From JBFHIZ01 sp963666475 (GTDB lineage Bacteria > Bacillota > Clostridia > Lachnospirales > Lachnospiraceae), in NCBI GenBank assembly GCA_963666475.2, contig OY762821.2:558001-622000 (forward strand): a DNA stretch of 64,000 nucleotides, written 5' to 3'. How positions within the stretch are numbered: position 1 is the first letter of the stretch; each line of letters starts with the position of its first letter. This document shows positions 42,005-50,912 of the stretch, one piece after another. Made by a program: the position numbers and the translations under genes. The notes under the pieces are model-generated. The model was not told where the DNA came from. It saw nothing but the letters and a program-made list of their open reading frames with translations, and searched no databases.

Positions 42005-43999
42005 ATGAGAATTGCTTTAACAGGAAATCCGAACAGCGGTAAAACTACGATGTTTAATGCGTTGACGGGGAAAAATGAGAAAGTCGGAAACTGGGCAGGT
42101 GTAACCGTTGATAAGAAAGAAAGTGTATTGCGAAAAAGTCTGTATCAGGGACTTGAAGAGGTAACGGCTGTTGATCTTCCGGGAGCTTATTCCATGTCTC
42201 CGTTTACTTCTGAAGAAAGTATTACAAGTGCATACGTAAAGAATGAAGCACCGGATGTAATCATCAACATTGTAGATGCGACAAATTTAAGTAGAAGTCT
42301 ATTTTTTACGACTCAACTATTAGAACTTGGGATACCGGTAGTTGTTGCACTCAATAAGAGCGACATGAATGCAAAGAAGAAAACGAAGATAAATATAGCT
42401 TTGCTATCTGAAAAACTGGGGTGTTCAGTGTTTGAAACTGTTTCGAACGACTCCAATCACGAAGGAATCAAGAACATAATCAAACAAGCGGTTGCTATCG
42501 CTGGTACAAAACAAAATGCTCCCTATGTACAGGGGAAAATTAATTTGTTGAATAAACAAGAAGTTGAAGCAGCAGACCGTAAAAGATTTGATTTTGTGAA
42601 AGCAATCGTAAAGGACGTTGAAAATCGAGTTATTTTTACAAAAGATAAGAATGTACAGGATAAGATCGATGATATATTGACGAATAAATTTGTGGGTATT
42701 CCAATTTTTGCAGTCGTAATGTTTCTGGTGTTTTATATTTCGCAATCAACAGTTGGAACATGGATTGCAGATTGGCTTGTCGGTGGAATTGAAAGTTTCC
42801 AAGGCTTTGTAGCTTTGCAAGTTGAAGGTGCAAATCCATTCTTACAATCTTTGTTAGTAGATGGAATTGTCGGTGGAGTTGGAGCAGTTGTAGGGTTTTT
42901 GCCCCTTGTTATGGTTATGTATTTTTTAATTGCTCTTCTAGAGGACTTTGGATATATGGCCCGTGCAACGGTAGTACTGGATCCAATTTTCAAAAGAGTG
43001 GGACTATCGGGAAAATCCGTCATTCCTATGGTGATTGGTACTGGCTGTGCCATTCCTGGTATTATGGCCTGTAGAACCATTAAGAACGAGCGCGAAAGAA
43101 AGGCAACTGCAATGCTTACTCCATTTATGCCATGTGGAGCAAAATTACCAGTCATAGCCTTGTTTGCAGGAGCGTTTTTTGCGGATGCACCATGGGTAGG
43201 ACCTACCATGTATTTATTAGGAATTGTACTTATTTTGCTAGGAGCTCTTTTGGTAAAAAGAATTACCGGACATAAATATAGAAAATCCTTTTTTATCATG
43301 GAATTACCAGAATATAAAATTCCGAGTTTGAAAAGAGCAACGCTCTCTATGCTCTCACGTGGTAAATCATATATTATCAAAGCAGGTACAATTATTTTGA
43401 TCTGTAATGCAGCTGTCCAAATTATGCAGAGTTTTGACTGGAATCTTCAAGTTGTTGAAGAGGGGATGGAAAGTACCTCCATACTTGCATCCATCGCATC
43501 CCCGTTTGCAGTATTGTTGATTCCACTTGGATTTGGAGCGTGGCAATTAGCTGCAGCTGCAATTACAGGATTTATTGCAAAAGAAAATGTAGTAGGAACA
43601 TTAGCTGTTGTGTATGGACTGACGAATTTCATTGACACTGACGAACTTGCCCTTGTTGGTGGAGGAAATGAAGTAGCAGTCGTAATGGGTTTAACAAAAA
43701 TAGCTGCTTTGGCTTACTTGATGTTCAATTTGTTTACACCTCCTTGTTTCGCTGCAATCGGTGCCATGAACTCAGAAATGCAAGATCGAAAATGGTTGTT
43801 TGGTGGAATTGCTCTGCAGCTTGGTACCGGATATGTTGTAGCATTTTTAACATATCAGTTCGGTACATTACTAACAACTGGAAGTTTTGGTTCTGGTCTG
43901 ATACCTGGTCTTGTAGCTGTTTCAGTTATGATCATAGTGGTACTTCTTTTGGCACAAAAAAGCAAAAAAGAGTTAGTAGCAGGTTATGCACTGGAATAG
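42005..43999 (+). CDS. feoB: Ferrous iron transport protein B
   Basis: A 664-residue protein with an N-terminal GTPase domain ('GNPNSGKTTMFNALTG', 'DLPGAYSMSPFTSEE', 'NKSDMN'), a helical GDI-like region and a C-terminal membrane domain of about eight segments with two Gate motifs ('GTGCAIPGIMACRT' in the first). It imports Fe(II). It lies downstream of feoA and is followed 22 bases later by a Cys-rich partner, a common order in Clostridia. Confidence 0.97.
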   Translation: MRIALTGNPNSGKTTMFNALTGKNEKVGNWAGVTVDKKESVLRKSLYQGLEEVTAVDLPGAYSMSPFTSEESITSAYVKNEAPDVIINIVDATNLSRSLFFTTQLLELGIPVVVALNKSDMNAKKKTKINIALLSEKLGCSVFETVSNDSNHEGIKNIIKQAVAIAGTKQNAPYVQGKINLLNKQEVEAADRKRFDFVKAIVKDVENRVIFTKDKNVQDKIDDILTNKFVGIPIFAVVMFLVFYISQSTVGTWIADWLVGGIESFQGFVALQVEGANPFLQSLLVDGIVGGVGAVVGFLPLVMVMYFLIALLEDFGYMARATVVLDPIFKRVGLSGKSVIPMVIGTGCAIPGIMACRTIKNERERKATAMLTPFMPCGAKLPVIALFAGAFFADAPWVGPTMYLLGIVLILLGALLVKRITGHKYRKSFFIMELPEYKIPSLKRATLSMLSRGKSYIIKAGTIILICNAAVQIMQSFDWNLQVVEEGMESTSILASIASPFAVLLIPLGFGAWQLAAAAITGFIAKENVVGTLAVVYGLTNFIDTDELALVGGGNEVAVVMGLTKIAALAYLMFNLFTPPCFAAIGAMNSEMQDRKWLFGGIALQLGTGYVVAFLTYQFGTLLTTGSFGSGLIPGLVAVSVMIIVVLLLAQKSKKELVAGYALE

Positions 44000-44021
44000 T
44001 GTTTTGAACTGAGGTAGAAAA

Positions 44022-44201
44022 ATGGAAAATATCATCCTTATATTAATAATTTTGATTATTCTTTCTTCAGCAATCTTTTACATTGTAAAAGAAAAAAGAA
44101 AGGGCGTACAATGTATTGGTTGTGCGGATGCACCGAAATGTGCAAAAAATGTAAAGGCAAATGGCTGCAGCGGTTGCAGTGGATGTTGCCAAAGTAAGTA
44201 A
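44022..44201 (+). CDS. FeoB-associated Cys-rich membrane protein
   Basis: A 59-residue protein: one membrane segment at residues 3-22, a basic stretch 'KEKRKG', then eight Cys in the last 30 residues ('CIGCADAPKC', 'CSGCSGCC'). This is the pattern of the small Cys-rich proteins found after feoB in Firmicutes. It probably sits in the membrane with the Cys-rich tail in the cytoplasm and may pass or sense iron; the function is not established. Its end overlaps the open but non-coding upstream extension of the next gene's frame. Confidence 0.85.
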   Translation: MENIILILIILIILSSAIFYIVKEKRKGVQCIGCADAPKCAKNVKANGCSGCSGCCQSK

Positions 44202-44205
44202 TGAA

Positions 44206-44255
44206 AGAAGAGGTGTTTGTTTGAGATCAATGAGAACAAACACTTCTTTTTTTCT
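44206..44255 (+). terminator. Intrinsic terminator of the feo operon
   Basis: AAGAGGTGTTTGTT pairs with AACAAACACTTCTT (one G-U) around a 13-base loop, followed by a T tract (TTTTTTTC). It begins 4 bases after the Cys-rich gene. Confidence 0.8.
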
Positions 44256-44310
44256 TGCTTTTTTTAGGATAGCGAGTAAACTGAAAATAACATACCGTAG
44301 GAGGAAAATG

Positions 44311-46227
44311 ATGGAATTTATACAGGCAGACCTATCTCATCTTGATTTTCTTCTTCAATTAGAAATGGATAATTTCAAACCTGAAAGAAGATCCGATAAG
44401 AAGTCAATAAAGAACAGTATTTTAAGCAAGAATCAAATTGTTTTTATAGCAAGTGATCAAAAGAAATTAGTAGCGAGTGCTACCATTTTTTTGTACAAAA
44501 TGTCACTTAGAGTGTATTCATTAGCTGTATGCAAAGAAGAGCAAGGGAAAGGATATGGACGTGCTCTGATGAGACATATCATAGATTATGCACGTTTGGG
44601 GAATTTTGGAAAAATATCTTTGGAAGCGGATTGTACCAACCAGAGTCTAATGAAGTTTTATAATGCACTTGGATTTCAGGTGAATAAAAGAATGCCTTCA
44701 TACTACGGGGAAAATGAAGACGGAGTAAGAATGTACTTAGACCTTGGAACGGAACCAAGAAATGTAGTCATAACCGATTTCGCTACGGATTTTTTCGATG
44801 ACATGGAGAATGTCATTTGCATACGTGCGCAGCAATATATTGAGAATCCGAGATATCAAGTAATGAAAAATATGCGTGTATTTAATTTTTGTAAAAGTCT
44901 GAAATATCAATCGGTTGGGTACTATATTTCTCTTTTGGGTTACGCAAGAAATCATAAAGTATACCCGAGTACTTCAACGATGAGAGATTTTAAAAGCCGA
45001 TCCATTACAAAGAGCATCGGCGATGAAGTATATGATCAGATTCAAGAAGCCCTCGAAGAACTTGATACGGATCGACTTGTTTTGGATACCTACTTTGGAT
45101 ACGCAAGCGATCTGAAATATCAAGGATTGGTTGAAATTGTAAGTGAATTGTTTGAAGCCCCAATTACAAGATTTGAATTTCGAAAGAACCTTCGATGGGA
45201 GCTATATAAGGCTTATGCCCTGCAATTATCAGATGTCATGGAAATTGAAGGAATCAAAGATATGGCGAGGGAATATTTCGTGCAAAAAAGATTTCGAACA
45301 AGTAAGCTACATATTTACGAATATGATTTGGCGATACTAGTTGACAAATATGAGGCAAATCCTCCTTCAGATCGTATTGCTCTACAGAATTTTAAAAAGG
45401 CAGCAGAAAAATATGGGTTTTACGTCGAATTTATTACAAAAAAAGACTATAAAAGGATTGCGGAATTTGATGCATTGTTTATTCGAACGACCACAAATGT
45501 CAATGACTATACTTATGACTTTTCGAGATATGCATATTCAGAGGGGCTCATTGTAATCGACGACCCATGGTCAATATTGGGTTGCTCAAACAAATTGTTT
45601 TTATATGAAAAAATGAAATTAAATGACATAAAAATGCCAGAAACATGGTTGTTAAATAAAAAAGGAAATTATACAGAAAAAATTTCTGAGTTGTCCTATC
45701 CAGTTATTTTAAAACAACCGGATAGTGCTTTTTCAAAAGGGGTACATAAAGTAACAAATGAGGAAGAGCTGAAAGAAAGACTTTCCATCTTGTTTAAGAC
45801 CTCAGAGATTGTGATTGCGCAACAGTATATTCCTTCAGAATATGACTGGAGGATCGGAGTCTTAAATGGCAAGCCATTATTCGCCTGTAAATATTTTATG
45901 GCAAAAGGACATTGGCAGATCTACAACTGGGACGAGACTTCTGAACAGACAGAAGGGGACTCGATTACAATACCAATTGAGGAGGCTCCACAAGATGTTG
46001 TAAATATGGCTGTCAAAGCATCTTTACTCATGGGAGATGGGTTATACGGGGTGGATTTAAAAGAGGTAAACCATGATATATATGTAATTGAAGTAAATGA
46101 TAATCCAAGCATTGATGCAGGAATTGAAGATGCGGTATTAAAGACAGAATTATATGATATGATTATGAGAGAGTTTTCAATGAGAATAGAAAATTCCAGA
46201 AATCTAGAGCGATTTGTAAGCAATTAA
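44311..46227 (+). CDS. Fusion of GNAT acetyltransferase and RimK-like ATP-grasp ligase
   Basis: A 638-residue protein with three parts. Residues 1-145 are a GNAT acetyltransferase with the acetyl-CoA loop 'EEQGKGYGRALMRH'. Residues about 150-320 resemble the RLAN domain that precedes some RimK-like ligases ('SVGYYISLLGYARNHKVYPS'). Residues about 340-625 are an ATP-grasp domain ('YPVILKQPDSAFSKGVHKV', metal-binding 'YVIEVNDNPSIDAGIED'). Such fusions could acetylate and ligate amino acids or peptides, as in N-acetylglutaminylglutamine synthetases. ATG 44311 has an AGGAGG site at 6 bases; 44308 is also possible. It heads a four-gene set up to 49398. The product is unknown. Confidence 0.85.
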   Translation: MEFIQADLSHLDFLLQLEMDNFKPERRSDKKSIKNSILSKNQIVFIASDQKKLVASATIFLYKMSLRVYSLAVCKEEQGKGYGRALMRHIIDYARLGNFGKISLEADCTNQSLMKFYNALGFQVNKRMPSYYGENEDGVRMYLDLGTEPRNVVITDFATDFFDDMENVICIRAQQYIENPRYQVMKNMRVFNFCKSLKYQSVGYYISLLGYARNHKVYPSTSTMRDFKSRSITKSIGDEVYDQIQEALEELDTDRLVLDTYFGYASDLKYQGLVEIVSELFEAPITRFEFRKNLRWELYKAYALQLSDVMEIEGIKDMAREYFVQKRFRTSKLHIYEYDLAILVDKYEANPPSDRIALQNFKKAAEKYGFYVEFITKKDYKRIAEFDALFIRTTTNVNDYTYDFSRYAYSEGLIVIDDPWSILGCSNKLFLYEKMKLNDIKMPETWLLNKKGNYTEKISELSYPVILKQPDSAFSKGVHKVTNEEELKERLSILFKTSEIVIAQQYIPSEYDWRIGVLNGKPLFACKYFMAKGHWQIYNWDETSEQTEGDSITIPIEEAPQDVVNMAVKASLLMGDGLYGVDLKEVNHDIYVIEVNDNPSIDAGIEDAVLKTELYDMIMREFSMRIENSRNLERFVSN

Positions 46228-46258
46228 TAGCATATGTTTTGTTGAAGAAGAGGGTTAA

Positions 46259-47128
46259 ATGAAATCAGATAGGATTGATGAAATTGGTTTTATGATAGGG
46301 GAAAAAACATATTTATCTCATGCGATTCAACTAGTTGAAAGTATACAAAGGAATGGGGGGTTTTTAAAAAGTAGTAGGATCGTCATAATGATTCCGTTAC
46401 ATGCGGATTTCGAAGTTGAAATTCCATGCACGGAGCAACGTACTTTTTCGATTCCGCCAGAAATGGAAAGAATTCCTTTTGTGGATAAAATGTTTGCGGC
46501 TTCTGCGTTTGAAAGCGCTTGTAAAGGTTCCTATCTATGGATGGATGTCGATTCCATAGTTTTAAAGGAGCCCATATCCATTTTAATTCATAATAAAATT
46601 GGAATAAAAGCAGTCGATAAGAGGAATATAGGGATTTTACAGGAAAATCCACTGGACTTGATTTGGAAAGAACTTTACAATTATTATATGTTATCGGAGA
46701 AGAATCAGCACGCCTTGTCTACAACGATAAGTAGGGAGATGATACATCCGTATTTTAATGTGGGATTTGTTTGTGTATTAGAAAAGCGTGGTCTCTTTCA
46801 AAGAACATGTGAAGGAATCTTGGATTTGATATATGAAGATACCATAAAAAATATTTTAGATGAGAGTCCTGTTTATCAAGTTTTTTTTCATCAAGCGGTT
46901 TTTACTTGTGCTCTTTTGAAACTGTACAGCGAACAAGAAAGAAGTATACTTCCAATTCATATAAATTTTCCATTGCACTTTTATAAAGAGATGAGGGGGG
47001 AGATTTCTTTGTTGGATTTGCAAAGTGTACGATATGATTCTTATTTTGAAACACAAGAACGTGACGAACTTATATTAAATCATCTCTCGGTAGAACCGGA
47101 TTCATTGAACATGAAGTGGTATTATTGA
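46259..47128 (+). CDS. Probable glycosyltransferase-like (GT-A fold) protein
   Basis: A 289-residue cytoplasmic protein I cannot assign to a named family. The stretch 'AFESACKGSYLWMDVDSIVL' contains a D-x-D motif at residues 96-98 placed as in GT-A nucleotide-sugar transferases, and 'PVYQVFFHQAVF' with a later 'PLHFY' fits the C-terminal half of that fold. It starts 31 bases after the ATP-grasp fusion, with a GAGGG site. It may add a sugar to the product of that enzyme or have another group-transfer role; this rests on position and one motif. Confidence 0.55.
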   Translation: MKSDRIDEIGFMIGEKTYLSHAIQLVESIQRNGGFLKSSRIVIMIPLHADFEVEIPCTEQRTFSIPPEMERIPFVDKMFAASAFESACKGSYLWMDVDSIVLKEPISILIHNKIGIKAVDKRNIGILQENPLDLIWKELYNYYMLSEKNQHALSTTISREMIHPYFNVGFVCVLEKRGLFQRTCEGILDLIYEDTIKNILDESPVYQVFFHQAVFTCALLKLYSEQERSILPIHINFPLHFYKEMRGEISLLDLQSVRYDSYFETQERDELILNHLSVEPDSLNMKWYY

Positions 47129-47170
47129 ATATAATAGGAAAGGAAGTCATTTAGAAGAACTCTCTTCAAA

Positions 47171-48352
47171 ATGAAACTAGACAACATGGAATTGAAGTTT
47201 GCTTCACGAATGAAAACATATGAAGAGGGAATATTTTCCATATTAAATGATATGAGAATGAGCCGTTTGATGGCTGGATTGAAGGTATATGATTTTTGGG
47301 TTGGAACTCCAGATTTTCAACCTTCTGAAAAGATCCTAAAGACGGTAAGTGAAGCATGTATGAATCCTTCTAATTACCGATATGCATTGACTGACTTGCC
47401 AGAACTTGTGGATGCGGTAATTAGGAGATATCAAGAACGCTATCATGTTTTGCTTGAAACAAACGAGATTATGTCCGTGAATGGGACCCAAGAAGGGATT
47501 GCACATATTGGGCTCTCTATTTGTGATCCAGGAGATGTTGTTTTGATTCCAAATCCAGGATATCCAATTTTTGAAATGGGGGCAACTTTAGCAGGAGCCT
47601 TAGTTCATTGCTATGATTTGACAGAAGAAAATAATTATCTCCCTGATCTCAATGGAATGGATGATAAATTTTTAGAAAAAGTAAAAATGATGATTGTCTC
47701 ATATCCGTTGAATCCGATTGGAAAAACGGCGTCAAAAGAATTTTATGAAGACTTGATACCGTGGGCAAAAAAACATCAAATTATGATTATTCATGATAAT
47801 GCATACTCGGATATCGTGTTTGACGGAAGAATTGGCGATTCCATTCTTTCTATATCAGGAGCAAAAGAAAATTGTGTGGAGTTTTATTCGTTGTCAAAAT
47901 CTTATAATTATACGGGAGCGCGTACGAGTTTCCTTGTTGGGAATGCAGAGATTATTTCCAATTTTCGAAAACTTCGTTCACAGATTGACTATGGAATGTT
48001 CTTGCCCGTTCAATACGGAGCAGTAACTGCTTTAAATGAACTGGATCAAGAAGTGAAAGAGCAGTGTAAGGTGTACCAGCAGAGAAGAGATGCTTTATGT
48101 GGTGGACTTCGAAATATTGGGTGGGAGATACCAAACAGTGAAGGAACGATGTTCGTATGGGGAAAGATCCCTTCGAAATATACAGATGATATGGCTTTTG
48201 TGAAAGAGCTGTTTAAAAAAACAGGAGTGCTTTGTACACCGGGCAGCAGTTTTGGAAGTTTGGGGAGAGGATATGTCCGTTTTGCGTTGACACTTTCTGT
48301 GGAACAAATTCTGGAAGCAATTGAAGAAATTAATAGAAACAAAATTGTATAG
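47171..48352 (+). CDS. Class I/II PLP aminotransferase (LL-DAP aminotransferase-like)
   Basis: A 393-residue fold-type I aminotransferase with 'PNPGYPIFEMGATLAGA', the aspartate region 'HDNAYSDIVFDG', the PLP lysine K243 in 'SLSKSYNYTGAR' and the end motif 'YVRFALT'. The pattern is close to the DapL/alanine-aspartate aminotransferase group. No other lysine genes are near, so a role in the local four-gene set, providing or modifying an amino acid, is more likely than lysine synthesis. The start has no strong ribosome binding site; ATG 47186 is an alternative. Confidence 0.85.
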   Translation: MKLDNMELKFASRMKTYEEGIFSILNDMRMSRLMAGLKVYDFWVGTPDFQPSEKILKTVSEACMNPSNYRYALTDLPELVDAVIRRYQERYHVLLETNEIMSVNGTQEGIAHIGLSICDPGDVVLIPNPGYPIFEMGATLAGALVHCYDLTEENNYLPDLNGMDDKFLEKVKMMIVSYPLNPIGKTASKEFYEDLIPWAKKHQIMIIHDNAYSDIVFDGRIGDSILSISGAKENCVEFYSLSKSYNYTGARTSFLVGNAEIISNFRKLRSQIDYGMFLPVQYGAVTALNELDQEVKEQCKVYQQRRDALCGGLRNIGWEIPNSEGTMFVWGKIPSKYTDDMAFVKELFKKTGVLCTPGSSFGSLGRGYVRFALTLSVEQILEAIEEINRNKIV

Positions 48353-48375
48353 CAAAAGAAAGGTGGTAAGTAGCG

Positions 48376-49398
48376 TTGAAAATTTTATTTATTGGGGGAA
48401 CAGGCACGATTAGTACGGCAATTTCAAAGGAGTTGATAGCCCGTGGAGAGAAATTGTATATTTTAAATAGAGGTAATCGAAACAGTGTTTTGGGGGACTC
48501 TGGTGTCACATATTTAACGGGCGATGTGAATGATGAAAAATCGATCGAAAAGTTGATAAAGAATGAGATGTTTGATGTAGTTGCAGATTTTATTGCTTTT
48601 TTACCAGAACAGGTAGAAAGAGATTATCGACTTTTCCGTAACTGCACAAAGCAATTTATTTTTATAAGTTCAGCTTCCGCGTATCAAAAACCTCTGTCTC
48701 ATTTTGTGATTGATGAAGGGACTCCGCTATCGAACCCTTTTTGGGAATATTCACGAAATAAAATATCCTGTGAAGATGTTCTGGTGAGGCATTACAGAGA
48801 GGACGGATTTCCAATTACGATCGTTCGCCCCAGTCATACTTATGATGAAAGAAATATACCACTTGGTGTTCATGGAAATTTTGGAAGCTGGCAGGTTGCA
48901 AAGCGAATGTTAGAAGGGAAACCAGTGATTATTCAAGGGGATGGAACCTCTCTTTGGACCATGACACATAACCGTGATTTCGCGAAAGGGTTTATTGGTC
49001 TTATGGGGAATATGCACGCGATTGGTGAAGCGGTACAGATCACATCGGATGAATCGGTGACTTGGAATCAGATTTATCGTTCGATTGCAGATGCGCTAGG
49101 GGTCACATTAAAGCCATGCTATGTTCCTTCCGATTTTTTGGATGCGGTAGGGCCATATGATTTTCGAGGCGGATTGATTGGAGATAAAGCTAATACGGTG
49201 GTGTTTAACAATCAGAAATTAAAACGCCTGGTGCCGGGATTCGAAGCGAAGGTACGATTTGACCAAGGAGTAAAAATGACTATTGATCATATTCTGGCAC
49301 ATCCTGAATTACAAAAAGAAGATCCGGATTTTGATCGTTGGTGCGACTCTGTCATACAAGCATTGGAAGATGCGAAGCAGAGTATTATAAATGCATAG
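48376..49398 (+). CDS. NAD-dependent epimerase/dehydratase (extended SDR)
   Basis: A 340-residue extended short-chain dehydrogenase starting at TTG 48376 with AAAGGTGG upstream. The NAD-binding 'FIGGTGTISTAISKEL' and the catalytic 'YSRNK' (Tyr-x3-Lys) are present, and 'GDVNDEKSIEKLI' follows the Rossmann strand. It resembles nucleotide-sugar epimerases or the CSP41-like group. It closes the four-gene set. With the GT-like gene two places upstream it could work on a sugar nucleotide. The substrate is unknown. Confidence 0.82.
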   Translation: MKILFIGGTGTISTAISKELIARGEKLYILNRGNRNSVLGDSGVTYLTGDVNDEKSIEKLIKNEMFDVVADFIAFLPEQVERDYRLFRNCTKQFIFISSASAYQKPLSHFVIDEGTPLSNPFWEYSRNKISCEDVLVRHYREDGFPITIVRPSHTYDERNIPLGVHGNFGSWQVAKRMLEGKPVIIQGDGTSLWTMTHNRDFAKGFIGLMGNMHAIGEAVQITSDESVTWNQIYRSIADALGVTLKPCYVPSDFLDAVGPYDFRGGLIGDKANTVVFNNQKLKRLVPGFEAKVRFDQGVKMTIDHILAHPELQKEDPDFDRWCDSVIQALEDAKQSIINA

Positions 49399-49510
49399 AT
49401 ACCAGCCATTATTTTTGACTTATTTAAAATAGGTTATCTCGTCTCAAACTTTATTAAATAAACTATAGAATGTCTTTTTTTTACTTAAAAATGGAAATCA
49501 ATTTGCCTCA

Positions 49511-49539
49511 TTGACTTTGTGTTTGAACAGGAATATTCT
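49511..49539 (+). promoter_or_regulatory. Probable promoter of gdhA
   Basis: TTGACT (49511-49516) and TATTCT (49534-49539) are 17 bases apart, 50 bases before the gdhA start. The rest of the 191-base gap after the epimerase gene shows no ORF or terminator. Confidence 0.55.
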
Positions 49540-49589
49540 CCATATAGTGCTTAGAAACAGATAACTTATTTTTTGGAGGAAAAAGAAAT

Positions 49590-50846
49590 ATGGCAGGCAA
49601 GAGTGTGGTATTAGATGGTGTAAATGAAACGATAAAAAAAGCTGCAAAAATTGGTGACATAAAAGAAGATATTGGTTTTTTGCTTACCCCGGATCGTGAG
49701 ATATCCGTAAAATTTCCAGTTCAGATGGATAATGGAACCATTCAGATTTATGAAGGTTATCGTGTACAGCACTCAAATATTCAAGGTCCATATAAAGGTG
49801 GAATTCGATTCTATGAACATTGTGACATGGATGAAGTGAAGGCTCTTGCCACATGGATGACGATAAAATGTGCTACAGTCAACATTCCTTTTGGAGGTGC
49901 AAAAGGTGGTGTTTGTGTTGAACCATCTACTCTAAGCAGAGCAGAGTTGAAACGACTGACAAATGCATATACCAAAGCGATTGCACCTAATATTGGTGAA
50001 AATATGGATATTCCGGCACCGGATGTTAATACAAATCCGGAGATTATGGGGTGGATATTAGATGCTTTTCATGAAGGGAAAAAACAGCAAAACCTAGGTG
50101 TAGTGACAGGGAAACCATTAAATCGAGGTGGAATTCCTGGGCGTGTACAGGCGACAGGAAGAGGAGTTGCTTTGTGTACAGAGCTAGTTTTGAATGAGAA
50201 TGGAAAGAGTTTAAAAGATACAACTGTTGTGATACAAGGAATGGGTAATGTTGGAAGACATGCTGCAAAAATTCTTTCGCAAAAGGGAGCAATTATTCTT
50301 GCGGTTAGCAATGAAGATGGTGCATTATACTGTAATAAAGGGCTGGACGTCGATGATGTGATCAAACATTTAGAGTCTGGAAAGAAAATATCGGAATATC
50401 AGAGGTTGGAAGTTTCTAATATTTCCGCAGAATTTTTACTGTTTTTAGCTTGTGATGTATTGATTCCGGCTGCGGTAGAGAATCAAATAACAGAAAAAAA
50501 CTGGCACAAAATAAAATGTAAGTTTCTGATTGAGGGAGCAAATGGACCGACCTCCACAAAAGCAGACGAATTGCTGACAAAGGAGGGCATACAGATCATA
50601 CCGGATGTGCTGGCAAATGCAGGCGGTGTTATTGTATCTTATTTTGAATGGTACATGAATGGTAAAGGCGAATCCTGGAAAGAAGAGATGGTCAATAAGA
50701 AGATGACAAAAATTATGACGGATGCTTTTTTTGGAATTTTGGAAACGGCTAAAACTTGCAATTGCTCGATGAGACAAGCTGCTTATATTACGGCAATGAA
50801 ACGTCTGATTGCAGCGGAAGAAACGATGGAAAATAAAAAAGCATAA
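49590..50846 (+). CDS. gdhA: Glutamate dehydrogenase
   Basis: A 418-residue Glu/Leu/Phe/Val dehydrogenase of the 410-420-residue hexameric type. 'GPYKGGIRF' and 'PFGGAKGGVCVEPSTLS' hold the catalytic Lys, and 'IQGMGNVGRHAAKILS' is the nucleotide-binding loop. It interconverts glutamate and 2-oxoglutarate plus ammonia. In this genome the putrescine and GABA aminotransferases make glutamate, which this enzyme can turn back to 2-oxoglutarate. It has its own promoter and terminator. Confidence 0.96.
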   Translation: MAGKSVVLDGVNETIKKAAKIGDIKEDIGFLLTPDREISVKFPVQMDNGTIQIYEGYRVQHSNIQGPYKGGIRFYEHCDMDEVKALATWMTIKCATVNIPFGGAKGGVCVEPSTLSRAELKRLTNAYTKAIAPNIGENMDIPAPDVNTNPEIMGWILDAFHEGKKQQNLGVVTGKPLNRGGIPGRVQATGRGVALCTELVLNENGKSLKDTTVVIQGMGNVGRHAAKILSQKGAIILAVSNEDGALYCNKGLDVDDVIKHLESGKKISEYQRLEVSNISAEFLLFLACDVLIPAAVENQITEKNWHKIKCKFLIEGANGPTSTKADELLTKEGIQIIPDVLANAGGVIVSYFEWYMNGKGESWKEEMVNKKMTKIMTDAFFGILETAKTCNCSMRQAAYITAMKRLIAAEETMENKKA

Positions 50847-50848
50847 TA

Positions 50849-50888
50849 GAAAAGAGGAGTGAATCTATGGTGGATTCATTCCTCTTTT
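50849..50888. terminator. Bidirectional intrinsic terminator between gdhA and xylA
   Basis: AAAAGAGGAGTGAATC pairs with GGATTCATTCCTCTTTT (small imperfection), with A and T runs on both flanks. The two genes converge on it. Confidence 0.8.
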
Positions 50889-50912
50889 TGTATAGATTCT
50901 ATTTTCCGATGC

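Noticed and set aside
42733..43380. Long minus-strand frame opposite feoB
   Set aside because: It is antisense to conserved FeoB membrane segments and shows no domain.
44161..44310. N-terminal extension of the GNAT-ATP-grasp protein
   Set aside because: It overlaps the Cys-rich gene and the feo terminator and lacks a ribosome binding site; the start at 44311 has an AGGAGG.
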